This document shows positions 10,601 to 21,500 of a stretch of DNA of 64,000 nt, in pieces. Position 1 is the first letter of the stretch; each line of letters begins with the position of its first letter. The DNA lies in the NCBI GenBank assembly GCA_003439945.1, contig QVRM01001753.1, positions 1 to 64,000 of the forward strand, given 5' to 3'. This DNA is from Dermanyssus gallinae. Its lineage: Eukaryota; Arthropoda; Arachnida; Mesostigmata; Dermanyssidae. Position numbers and translations under genes: made by a program. The notes beneath the pieces are model-generated. The model did no database searches. It worked only from the letters and a program-made list of their open reading frames with translations, and had not been told where the DNA came from.

Positions 10601-11959
10601 GGCAAAGTTACTGGTGATATCCGTGCCAGATTGTTTTGCAGCTCACTCCTCTATTTTACTGCAGAAATTGTTACTGCTGCTAGAAAAGCGGGTCCGTCTG
10701 TAAAATGTTGGGTTACAAAGTTTTAGCTCCTTCTTTCTCTGCGTTGTTTGTATGCTTCGAGTGTGTAGTAGTTGAACTAATAATTGCGATGTTCCAAGTA
10801 TTTTATTAGTTTGGGTTTGCTCTACATGTGTAGCCCAGCTTAGGTTAGGCGGGTGTGATAACCCAATGAATTGTTCTTTTAAGAAACAAAGTTAATTAAA
10901 AGTCGAAATTCTGAATTGAGGTTACCTAATGTGAACTTGAAGGACATGAGTCTGAGGCATTATGTTATTGCGTAAAGGATTTTGAGCTTAAATGTACTAA
11001 ATACGGCCTTAAATAGAATTAAAGTAAAATAGTGATACGTTGACCGGCTAAAATATCTCTGTCCAGGACTGCATCAAAAACTGTTTTAAAATCAACCAAA
11101 GCTGCGTATGTCACATTTTGTTTTCGGAGGAAAGTGGTCATTTAGCGAAGCGTCCTGAAAGAAACAATCCATTTTGCTCTGCTAGTAAATCCTTGAAACA
11201 TTCTAGAAAGAGTCGTTTGACAGTAAGCAATACAAGAACCGTGTACACTAGGCTGGCTAGTGCTATATCGCTGTAGTTTTCTGTTTTTTTTGTCGTGCGG
11301 CTGCAGAAGACTCTCCATTTATTTGGTTCGCGCCCTGTCTAGGGATAGTGTTGTACTCCACCGTGAGGGCAGGAACAGCTTGAGTCGCGTAAATACTGTA
11401 TGTGATGGTATATATATATATAAGGCGGGATCAAATGAGTGAGCACTGTAATCGTGCTTGTTGGGTTACCGAATGATGTACGCGCAGTAGGTTCCTGAGA
11501 AGCTTGGCAAATCTTAGCAAAAGGAACTGCATGTGGTGGTATTACCTCCTCCTAAAAATCAAATCGGATGACGAACTGACAGGCACAGTGGAGGAGGACT
11601 GACTCTTGTCACAGCTCATGAAACAGTGGAATATTTGTGCTTAGACTTCTGGTATTACTTTTGAACATAGGACTTCAGTTCGACCCACAGTGTCGTTTTA
11701 TACATTTATATTTGACCACACCTAATACCTGTCATTCCTGTAACATAATCTGTACTATGCGTACATATAGTCTAAAATTTTAATCGATAGTCCTGTCATA
11801 TTGGTTCACATTTCAGGTAGTATCCCATTGGATGTGGAAATTCGCGAAGGTTGCGACGAAGGCAAGCCGGTTGTGGTAGTTAATCCCGATTCGCCTTCCT
11901 CGAAGGCATACGGCGGTGTGGCGGCCGCAGTGTTAGCAAAGCTTCAGAAGAAGCCATAG
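3619..11959 (+). CDS. NUBPL: NUBPL (Ind1), Mrp/NBP35-type P-loop ATPase for complex I Fe-S assembly
   Basis: NUBPL delivers 4Fe-4S clusters to respiratory complex I in the mitochondrial matrix. Coding exons are 3619-3718, 4047-4169, 7339-7521, 7950-8204 and 11817-11959. All junctions are GT-AG and the phases match. Landmarks in order are [13 protein letters not shown], the deviant Walker [38 protein letters not shown], Walker [27 protein letters not shown], the cluster-binding CxxC in [12 protein letters not shown], and C-terminal [11 protein letters not shown] before TAG. The visible part is 267 residues against about 319 in human. The missing N-terminus should be the mitochondrial presequence. 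An ATG at 3576 opens a presequence-like MLLRRLAAFGGVAT, but in another frame, so a one-base indel or an extra exon is needed. Introns hold retroelement debris and a mariner. The gene converges on WDR35. Confidence 0.93.
5176..5505 (+). pseudogene. Helix-turn-helix (DUF4817-like) mobile-element fragment
   Basis: The frame at 5176 reads [20 protein letters not shown] then [16 protein letters not shown] and FTSLH. This is the pattern of the small helix-turn-helix domain common in arthropod transposable-element proteins. After a frame change near 5355 it continues as [20 protein letters not shown] and [13 protein letters not shown], the second HTH half. It is a decayed fragment lying inside a NUBPL intron, between the inverted-repeat arms. 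I infer a mobile origin from the family pattern only; no transposase core is attached. Confidence 0.55.
5744..6525 (+). mobile_element. Non-LTR retrotransposon 3' end: reverse transcriptase C-terminus
   Basis: A 225-residue open frame (5744-6421) shows the post-catalytic half of a LINE reverse transcriptase. It has [20 protein letters not shown], the thumb-like [16 protein letters not shown] and the zinc-type end [13 protein letters not shown], as in Jockey/CR1-like proteins. The catalytic YADD part is absent, so it is 5'-truncated. The 3' end reads TTAATAAAACTACTACTAC at 6499-6517, a short trinucleotide tail. It lies in a NUBPL intron on the sense strand. Clade assignment is not certain. Confidence 0.7.
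8487..9803 (-). mobile_element. mariner transposon, near full length, TA target duplication
   Basis: The element is 1317 bp. Its ends are inverted repeats: CGAGGTATGTTCAAAAAGTA on the left, and the reverse complement of the right end begins CGAGGTGTGTTCAAAAAATA. The family target duplication TA is present on both sides (8485-8486 and 9804-9805). It sits in a NUBPL intron with its transposase antisense to the host gene. The structure is complete but the transposase is broken, so it is probably non-autonomous today, unless the breaks are sequencing errors. Confidence 0.93.
8555..9598 (-). pseudogene. mariner transposase (D,D34D), three frame breaks
   Basis: The reading frame starts at ATG 9598 with [15 protein letters not shown] and ends GDYFEGDK before TAG at 8555-8557, about 347 codons, the mariner norm. 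The N-terminal paired HTH region includes [17 protein letters not shown] and [13 protein letters not shown]. The catalytic triad is intact: [14 protein letters not shown] and [14 protein letters not shown], with 34 residues between the second and third aspartates. [10 protein letters not shown] and the linker are also present. Frame breaks occur near 9472, 9230 and 8880. No in-frame stops were needed to follow the protein apart from these shifts, so it is a young copy or carries consensus errors. Confidence 0.9.
9940..10320. other. GC-rich unassigned segment in a NUBPL intron
   Basis: This 380-base stretch is much richer in GC than its AT-rich flanks. It contains a near-palindromic CCACCGGGTGTCACCCGGGG at about 10037-10056. 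No protein, tRNA or known repeat was recognised. The abrupt composition change suggests inserted repeat DNA, for example the 5' UTR of a retroelement, but this is inference. Confidence 0.3.
11035..11150 (-). pseudogene. Reverse transcriptase fossil
   Basis: On the minus strand the frame reads [20 protein letters not shown], the RT palm motif usually seen as A-x-D-F-x-K-A-F-D in LINE elements. Only this motif and a few flanking residues survive. It is a decayed non-LTR retrotransposon in the last NUBPL intron. Confidence 0.5.
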
Positions 11960-12058
11960 CGGCGCTGCGTATTGTCAGGTCGAACAGTGACACGGACCGG
12001 AGAGGAAAAAACGATAATAAGGACGAAAACAACCAAAACTCGTTTAGCTATGTTATCT

Positions 12059-12064
12059 AATAAA
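12059..12064 (+). terminator. Candidate NUBPL polyadenylation signal AATAAA
   Basis: AATAAA lies 100 bases after the NUBPL stop codon and is followed by a T-rich downstream region. It is the first canonical hexamer after the stop. WDR35 ends at 12588 on the opposite strand, so the two genes converge with about 630 bases between stop codons. Confidence 0.6.
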
Positions 12065-12294
12065 TGTGTTTTATATATGTACATACGTACGAGTCGTGTT
12101 CCTTCGCAAATATAATTTTTTTTGTATCCCCGTGCATGTATGTGCACTGTGGCGGTAAATCTGCCAAAGTAAAACCGATAGAACTATCTGCGATTCTGGC
12201 GCGAATGCGTGTCTTGTGTCCCAGCCCCCAGCACAACGCATGCTAGCCAGATGTCGAGAGATGTGCTCTTTTTGTGACTCTTCTACTGAACTAC

Positions 12295-12332
<38 letters not shown>

Positions 12333-12587
12333 TTTAATTATTAATACGCAGAACGGAGACCATACTTGAGTGTGCGTTAGAGACGTGTTAGGTGGCACCG
12401 ATCTCTACATGAGAGCGGTGATCAATCTGGAGGAGCACGGAAAATGCTTGATTAACAATTCGAGCCGACGGCTCCATGGAGGTTATTCATTCATTGAGTT
12501 AAGAAGGTAATTCATTAATAAACGGTTCTGCTGGCGTCTGATCAAGCATATTTGCATCACACCTAGAGGACAAACACATACTAGAGA

Positions 12588-15243
12588 CTAGGCATGGTCA
12601 TTGTCGATGGAGTTGCTGGTCTGTCGTGGAAAGTGGCACAGCGGGCAGTTAGTGAATGAGATCACCTAAAAGAATCGGATGACGATGAAACACTGTTAAG
12701 TTAACAGGTACTTAGGCCGCTTACATTGTGCCTCACTGATTAGCACACATGGTATAGGAGCGTTTAATGACTGGAAATTAAGGTAATAACAATCGCATCC
12801 AAGCTAGACGTTTCCATTATTATGCAAAATTGCCGATGCTAACATATGTCGCTATTAAGCAGTTGCTTTCCTAGCCATTTGCTGGTCAGAATCAAACAAC
12901 AATTTCTAGACAATATTTTAATTTAGCAAATAAAAGATCTAGTCGAGACACGTCAATTGTACGAGCATTTGTTGTTTCGAACGATTAGCTATCTTTTCAG
13001 CACACCTCTCCACGCAGAGCTGAATGTCGACATTGGCCACATCGCCATGCTCGCTCAGCATCAGTTATCACAGCACCCGACGCCACACATAGAGGATAGC
13101 GCACCCCGCACGTTGGGCAAAGTGTTGACCTGCATGAACGACAAAAACAACAACAGTAGCTATGATACGGGTAGTAAAAGTACCACAACCATGAGAGAGA
13201 CGCCTAAATATAAAATAAAAAGCATACGATTCCGTAAAAAAAATCCGTAAGATTACTTAAACTGATAAGGCCACTATATTCACAGAAAATATGACTCCTA
13301 TAGCATTGGTTATAACCAGAATATAAGTCAAATACACCAAACTAACGTTTTCGCTCTACAATACAAGTAACAGACACTCTTCAATCAAATAAAACTGCAT
13401 TGAATGAGCTTTGTTAACAGTTGTGAGAAATCTGGTAGAAGTGTTCGATCCCTGTTCAGAAAAGTATCAGACAATCTAGATACAAGCCGTAGAAGGTTAC
13501 TGGTAGGAGATCCTACTCTACCATTGCAACTACATGTTTTTACTGAGAAACAATTGTTACGAACCCATCCGGAAGGGCTATTCCACAGCCAACACACACA
13601 GCGTTTTCGACTTTGTTTTGTTTAGGAACATTTTTCGAAAATAGCCGTATTGAGAGCTCTTCAAGCTGCTCGCGCTGCGTCTTGGAGAAGGTCTCGCTCG
13701 TCTCAAGAAACGTAAGCGCCCGCGAGCAATGACCCCACGCTCGGCACGCTAAAGAAGTGAGACCTGCAGACAAAAACAATCAGTCAATAACCGTAGATAA
13801 ACTGGCCGAGTACAAAATCATTAAGTCCGCGTTTTTATTTATTTTGTTATTCATTAAAACTATATTTAGAGAGTAACGTTTTACTTATGTATTTAGAAAT
13901 GTGATAGACGATATATTTACATAAGCTTGTTATGTTAACACTTTGAAGTCAACAATTATCTCCGCGCGATGTGTAGTCATGGGTTTTCGACGACCCAGGA
14001 TTGGCCCAGTTTAGCAATGCTCTCACCTATTAATTGGTAGACAGTATCCCCGCCTATGATGTTATCGTACTCGCTTAAATGGAGCGCTGTCACCAGCGCC
14101 TGCTCATACTTTTCGCGGTAGAACTGACGTTGCACCAGTGCCAAAAAGTGATACGCCTGCAAGTAACCCGCAACAACTCCCTTTGTAAGGGCCTTTTTCG
14201 CAAATTAGTAGTACTGCTTACTGGATTTTCTCGGTAGGCAGGCTATTATAGAAGTACAAGTACCTTATAGAAACATCTTGAAGTGAAATGGAAGCTATAA
14301 TTATTGTTTTCTTGGGAGGATTCTTAAGTTTACCTCTTGAGTGCAGGATGTCTAAGTAACTACTAGTAGTAGTAATACTAACGGTTATAAATGCTCTAAC
14401 GAAAAAAAAAACTAAAGTGAGCTTCTTCTTCGGCATCGCATGTGCAGTGTTTCGGGAGAGCTACCAAAGAAAAACTATTTTTTTTTAAATACATTTAATT
14501 TGCAATGTCAGAATAGACCATACGGATTTATTGCTGTAGTGTGCGTCTTCAACCTGTCCTCAGTGTTTTCATCTGAGGATGTGGACGAGACGACAGATCT
14601 ATATATGTATATATAACACCTGTGCGAATCTCCAGTGGTTGTCTTCTTCAGCGAGGGCGATTTGTTGCTGAGCGGAGACATCTTGTGACGGCCTCTTCCG
14701 ATTAGTCTTGGCCTGATCGGCCAACATGGCGGCCAGCACGTAAATCTGCTTTCGTAGGACGCTCCCATTAACGCGGCCAGACTGCGCGAGTTCTTTCAGG
14801 AGACTCGCCGCCTCTTTGAAACGACCGGCTCGTCTGCAATTGAAGACGTAACATCGATACGTGCAAGGAGAAAAAGACTTGTACAGTATCTGGGGCGGCT
14901 AGGCAATCTTAGTTATCTAAGACAAAGCAGGCAAATGAAAAGAAAACATTTTTACCAGGCATGATCGGGCCCACTGCAGAGTTCCGATTGTTGGTTGGTA
15001 AGAGACTGCTATGTACCTTTATCATTTTGTCATTATTTTTTTAGCTGCATTTCGTTTGCTCACAGTGGACTTATCTGGGTTTTCTTCAACAGGGCAAGAT
15101 AACATCTGGGTAATGCTCGTCGCGATTTAAGAATCAATGAAGAAGAAAAAATTATACCTAAACAGCATTTGATGGCAACGCCTCAATTTTGAACCGAGTG
15201 TTAGCCCCTCAAGCTATTACTGGTCAAAGAAAAGATAAAACCG

Positions 15244-15314
<71 letters not shown>

Positions 15315-16611
15315 GAGAGTTATGGAAGAACGAGAGCGACGAACTTAGAGAGAGATAATGTGAAACATGCTGCGTGCCGGCTGATGGAAGATAGAAACCT
15401 GTAAAGTTCGACGGCTGACAGTATGTTGTTCTTCTCGATGAACTGTCGAGCGTATTTGGCTAACAGGCCACTAACATCAGCTACCTGGCCGTGATCTCTA
15501 GCCAACTCAATGGCCGTCTTCCATTCGTTGAGCTCGATGCAGACTTCCATAGCCCGGGTGTGCCCATCGCTCTGTTCAGTCAACGGCCCAAGAGGTCGCC
15601 AGTCCCACACCGAGAAAAGCATACCGAAAAACAACGGTACACAACAACAACACCCAAAAAGACACAAGGGAATTAAGGAAGATAACGATATACAGGGCGT
15701 TCGTTATATTAATATTATTAAGTACTCTCATTCTAAGGGGTGGCAGAACTTATTCAGAAAATCGTTCCTCCAATGGCATTAGGTGAGCAACAAATGTCTT
15801 GTTTAGCAATGAGAGTGCAATTACTATATTCTGTTATACTGATGTAGATGGTCGGGCATCAATTTACAAAACAGAAATAAGACGATTATTGGGCGCCGCG
15901 ACCATTGGAGAAGCTAAGGAGTCAATCACAGTCGTACCCCATTCTAGCGTCTTTTTAGTAAGTAAAAACGCCTTTATGTTTGCAAACTGTTTTTTTTTTT
16001 TCGTGATTATTTGCTTGCTTGTAGCCAGCATGAGTATCTTGGTATTAGCGAATCTTTACATGTGTGTCGTGAGTGCTTACATTAACGAAGCAGTGGACTG
16101 CCTCGTCGCACATGCCTACGGACTCAAACATTTCGCCGATGCGGAATAGGAGTGGCTTATCGTTGATGACCTCTTCGGCAACCTTCCACAGGCCATCAAA
16201 GTCCTCCGTCATATAGCGGGCCGTAGCCAGTCCAGCCTGGTTGTGCGACTTCTCAAAGCAGTGGATCGTCTTCTCCCTTTCGGTCGAAATTAAAGTCAAC
16301 CAAATTAATTTACACATGTACATTTGAGAACGTCAAGAAAACTCGTTAAACATTACATTTTTTCGAACGAGGGTTTGTGGCAATGCGGCAATGCCTTGTT
16401 TAGGAGTGAGAGTGTATTAATTTAATAATGTTCTACTGAGGTGACTGGCCAAAAAGAGTCGATTTGTTCAAATAAGAAGAAGGACATAACAGCTTGTTTG
16501 GGAGAAACTTTCGCTTGTCTGAAAGTCATTTAACCTTGGCTAGCAAAAGCAAAATAGGAAAGAAATCCGAATCGTACTTCGTTCAGAAATTTGCAAGCAT
16601 TGTATATAATA

Positions 16612-16654
<43 letters not shown>

Positions 16655-18239
16655 CATAGCGCTAACAATAATACCCTCGGAAGCATGTAACCACATTCCG
16701 GTTAGTCATAAGAGGTCAGCCCAACGGGCTAGGGTGTTCGAGCCGCACTTCCATGTTAAATGTCCAATCTTTGCTTATTCTCGCTCTTATTATCTTTTCG
16801 GTCGTAGGTCCGGGCCCGCCCAGTGTCTCGAATGTGAAATGCTTAAGATCCATTAGATCTATATTTTCTGCTTTTTTTAGAGGATTCATTATGCAATTTT
16901 ATGTTTTTTTAAGTCATTTTATTGGGCGCCGCGACCATTGGAGAAGCTAAGGAGTCAATCACAGTCGTACCCCATTCTAGCGTCTTTTCATCTTTTAGTC
17001 AGTTGTCAAGGTTATGTCGTCAAGGCGCGTTCTGTCATCTGGGCAATATCTATAATATATATATATATATATATACATTTTGCCGCGGCCGTCAGTGCTG
17101 GTTATAGTAATAGTACGAACTGTTATTTCCTAAACTAGCTACGTCATTGCCATTCAACCTAGCAAGCGGCGGGTTCTTACCAGAGTCCGTTTTCCATATA
17201 CATCTGGCCAAGACTGTTGTAGCTGTTCTCAATCAGGGTATTGTTGCTCTCATTTGAGGTGAGGGCCAGTTCAATCACCCGCTCCCAATTGCCAACATTC
17301 GAGTTCATCTCGATTGCCAAATCCCTAAAGGAGAACAAGCGTTCACGTACGTCAATGACCTCCGTGACCTAGTCGAATAAATCAGCATAAGTAGTCAAGC
17401 ATATGTACTTCATAGCACATGAACTATCCGTATTTTGGGGCTGCCAACAGATAGACTCAGTCAAAACAGTGTGCACTCGATATCGACTGCAAACTTATTT
17501 GCCTAATTTCTGCAATTTACACGAAGAACAACGACCGTCCTACGAAAACAAGGTTTGTTTTATACTGATTCCTGAACAGAAATATGGTTAGTTTTACCGT
17601 AGCGGGCAGGCCTAGCATCTAGCAAAATAGACATAGCCCATCAGTTGAAAAACTATCGGAATCGAAGGCAGATTAACAGGAAACAGAACCAAACAGTGTG
17701 TTTTTTTTTGCTTACGACTAATGTATTCGGCGCGTATAGCTTAAGAAATAAGGTTGCCGTATTCCTTCACATTCGCTCGCTATTGATTGAATCGACGATG
17801 AATTGGGAAATACAAATAAAACCAAATTTGGACGCTTTCCGAGTGTTTCTGAGCAACATTTTTAAATACTCGATATGTGAACAAGCATAAGTTAAATATT
17901 TCCAATCACGCCTCACGGGGACTACTACACGATTACAACTGCGAGTAGCATGACACTATGACACTACTCACATGCGATCATTGTTGATGAAGATTTGCTC
18001 AGCGTCCTCGAATCGGTCGAAGTAAGCAAGAACCTCGGCTTCACGCACCTCACGGCTAGCCAGTTTTGCCACTCGCCGACAGAACAGAACACCGTCCCAG
18101 TCGCGAATGCGAACGAAACCCATCTCGGCTGCATCGAGATCACCCGAGATCATATAATACATGGCCATTTCACGCCTTTCGAACGTATTAGGACCGCACA
18201 AACGTAACCAGTGTTAGTCGCTGGAGAGACGTTGTTACA

Positions 18240-18301
<62 letters not shown>

Positions 18302-18463
18302 GTATATAGAAGATGTTTTACTCACTAATTTGGTCCAAATAATTGAACACGACTTGTGGTAACTATTAGACTAATGCATAAGTAATATGCAAACAGTGTC
18401 TACAATTGTAACGAGCAACGTCGTTAAATAAATTTTAGGACGGGTTATGTCGGCCGACAGTAC

Positions 18464-18511
<48 letters not shown>

Positions 18512-21500
18512 AAAAGTGATTAAAGCATTTCAGTGATAACAAAAGCGCGTCGGCTCGTCCCTACCATAGGATAGAATTCGAGTCGTTATCCTCGATGAAC
18601 TGGACGACGTCGGCAATGCTCGCCGTCTCGAGAAGTTCTTTGAGCTGTTTCAGCAGGCAAGCGTCCTCGATGACGATGTGGCTTCTGAGCGACAGGGGCT
18701 GCTGAGGTGCAGCGAGGATCTCGTCAAGGAGCACACACTTCACGCGCAGCCGTTCGATGGCGCAAATATATCCCGAGCAGGTCGTAGCATCCTCCGTTTC
18801 CAGTCGATGCACGACCACCAGGCGAGTTTTCTCCATGTAGGCGAACAACTCCGGCTCGTCCTGTTGAAGTCAGCGCAGTATTAGGTCAGTAGCAGCTTCT
18901 AGCTTCGTCAATCATGCTGGTCATCATAGTTATCAGGTGGGGTAGCGCAGTAAACGCGCTCTTTCCTTTTGTACGAATTACGCGGCCATTTCACTTGCTT
19001 ACAGCATAGCACCCTTCAATAGCGTCCTTAAAATACTAGTGCTATGTGGCGAAAATCCAGGCGTACATATATTCATCGTTAGGCCATTTAAATATTTGTT
19101 TATTTTATATACATTATATTTAAAAAATATCATACATTTTATTAACAAAAATAGAGTTTACTGAAGGATGTCGCTAATGTAATCCTTACATGCACATATA
19201 CTGGCCGCAGTTTACATGCAACTTGGAGACATGCCATAGAAAAACGCTAAAAAATATATAGCTCTATGCGTAGAAAGTAACATCCCACAGTATTAATGCT
19301 CTCACATAATTTCCGCGTCTTAAAGCGTGAGATCCAAGTATCGAGCGCTTGCAATGGGCGCTTTTCCATCAGTTGTACGCCGCTTATTTTTTACTGAGTC
19401 CAGGCCACTCAGAAGCCTATTCAGTAGACGGACATCCATCTAATCTCTATTCGACCGATGCGCATATAATGTTTGGGTTTTTCTCGACGGCTGCCCTTAC
19501 AAACCCCACATTTACCTTCCCTTACGGTCCCTGAAAAACGAATCTCCGCAATGGAACCTTTGATACTAGCGACACACCATCAATTTGGATGTGGCTTTAT
19601 TTACAATAGACGCATGATGCTCTTCAAAGCACTAGTTTGCTGAGTTAAAATTTACCAGCTGTCATTAAAAGTGATGTGCCTATCTACCGTAGAAATAAGT
19701 TTTCCCACCGCCGCCATCTAGTGGGCGTTTCCAAAATGTTTGGAAGTCTCCCATGCACAAAGTGAGCACGGATAAATAGACCACATTCGAGGGGGTCATA
19801 GAACTCCTTGACAAATAATTTCGGCCAAGGCAATGGGGAAGCAGAAACATTTTGCTTAGGTGTGAGGGTAAAATTACTAGAACTTGTTATATTTATATGG
19901 CTGTCTGAGCGTAGGACTTGTGCGAATGCGAGAATAGGAGATGCTCAATGGAGATAGACACTAGCAGTGTTTGGAAGAAAATTATTTTCCGTCTGAAAGT
20001 GATCTGACGTTGGCAAGCGAAAGAAGATAGTTGCATTTGCAAACGAGATAATGTATGCCAATTTTTATGCTTCCTCTTTTTTATGATTTAAGTTGAATAC
20101 ACATTTAATTTTCAATACTCAAAAAATGCCATTACGTTCATAAAACAAACACAGTCAGAATTCATATGATTAACCTAGGCCGTCTCTCCCTCCCCATGTA
20201 GAATTTTTATAGAGTCCCATGTTAACAGAAGAGGGATGTTGGAGGTCTTCACATGGAAAACATCGGAGGCAGCGGGAAAACGGCTTACGGTAATTATATC
20301 ACAAATCGATTCAACATTCTGTTGACATTAAAATGGTTCTTATGAAATGCGCCTTTTTTCAATGTGTTTGTTTTATGAGTGTAAGGACACATTTGTATGG
20401 TATTGGACGTGAACGATAAAACGCAATGAATCACAGGCAAAGTTCTCAGTACGACTATTCTTCTTTTTAGTAAGTTAGATCTAACTAATATGCTTTTGCT
20501 ATAAATTCTTAGTACGACTGTTTTTTCTTATTCTATTATATTATTTATATTATTATTCTCACTGTTACTCCTAAACAAAACATTTCTACCCCATTTTCAT
20601 TGAGAAAAGGGATCTTTTTACGAGTTTTGAAACCCCTTCAAATATGGCCCATTTATCCATCGATAGTCGCGATTGTAACGCAACATATATTTCTCAACAA
20701 TGCAGCGATATTATATGACTGTGCTGTGTGTAGTGATTTATTATAGCCAACTCAAAATAAAACGTTTAAAAAATCGAGAGTCTAGCTTGGCAGCTAACTG
20801 AATCAGCGAGGCCCCAATCGCACTACTGCGATGCGGGGAATTCCCACCTACATATGTGGCGATGGACAATATATTGCGCCATTTACAGGCGATGGACAAT
20901 ACAATGTGCCCAGTGCGGACTGTTAGCGAGTGCGCGAGTTGTTGAAATCCCACCGTACACCTACTCAAAATGTCCTTGCCCGCTTATTGCACAAGTTGTA
21001 GGAACGCGAGAGCACAAAACACGGTTTCGTAATTACCGATCCTGCTCGACCACCGTCACTGCGCCGCGCCAATCATTTGAACGACGTTTCCGCCGCCACC
21101 AGGTGGCGCTGCAGCACCACAACAATGAATCCGCCGTGTACTACTTACTTCCAAACGAGAGTTCAGGCAATCGATCGAACAGGCGGCAATCAAACGGGGC
21201 TAAACGAAGGAACACCTGAGTCTCTCTCTCTGCGTGCGGCGGAGAAATGTTCGACTGGGTCAGAAGTGGCTTAAGAATTGCCGACGACGGCGATACAACG
21301 GGGGGCTTGTTTTGTCTGTCATTCGTTCGAAGTTTTCGACTTCGCCTCGACTTCTCGCCTTGATCACACCTTCGTGACTTCACTGGCTCGCTCTTGTGCT
21401 TCGGTCTATCTCTGTTTGTTGTGCTCTCTCTCCACTGCCCTTTCTAGCATGTCTCTGTGCTCTGCCCGCAGCTGAGAAGGCAGACAGAGGAGACCTCGGA

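Noticed and set aside
18176..18208. WDR35 exon 14 starting at 18208 after a non-canonical TG acceptor (reading [13 protein letters not shown])
   Set aside because: A canonical AG acceptor at 18176-18177 gives WREMAMYY in the same phase, fits the family better and needs no unusual splice site.
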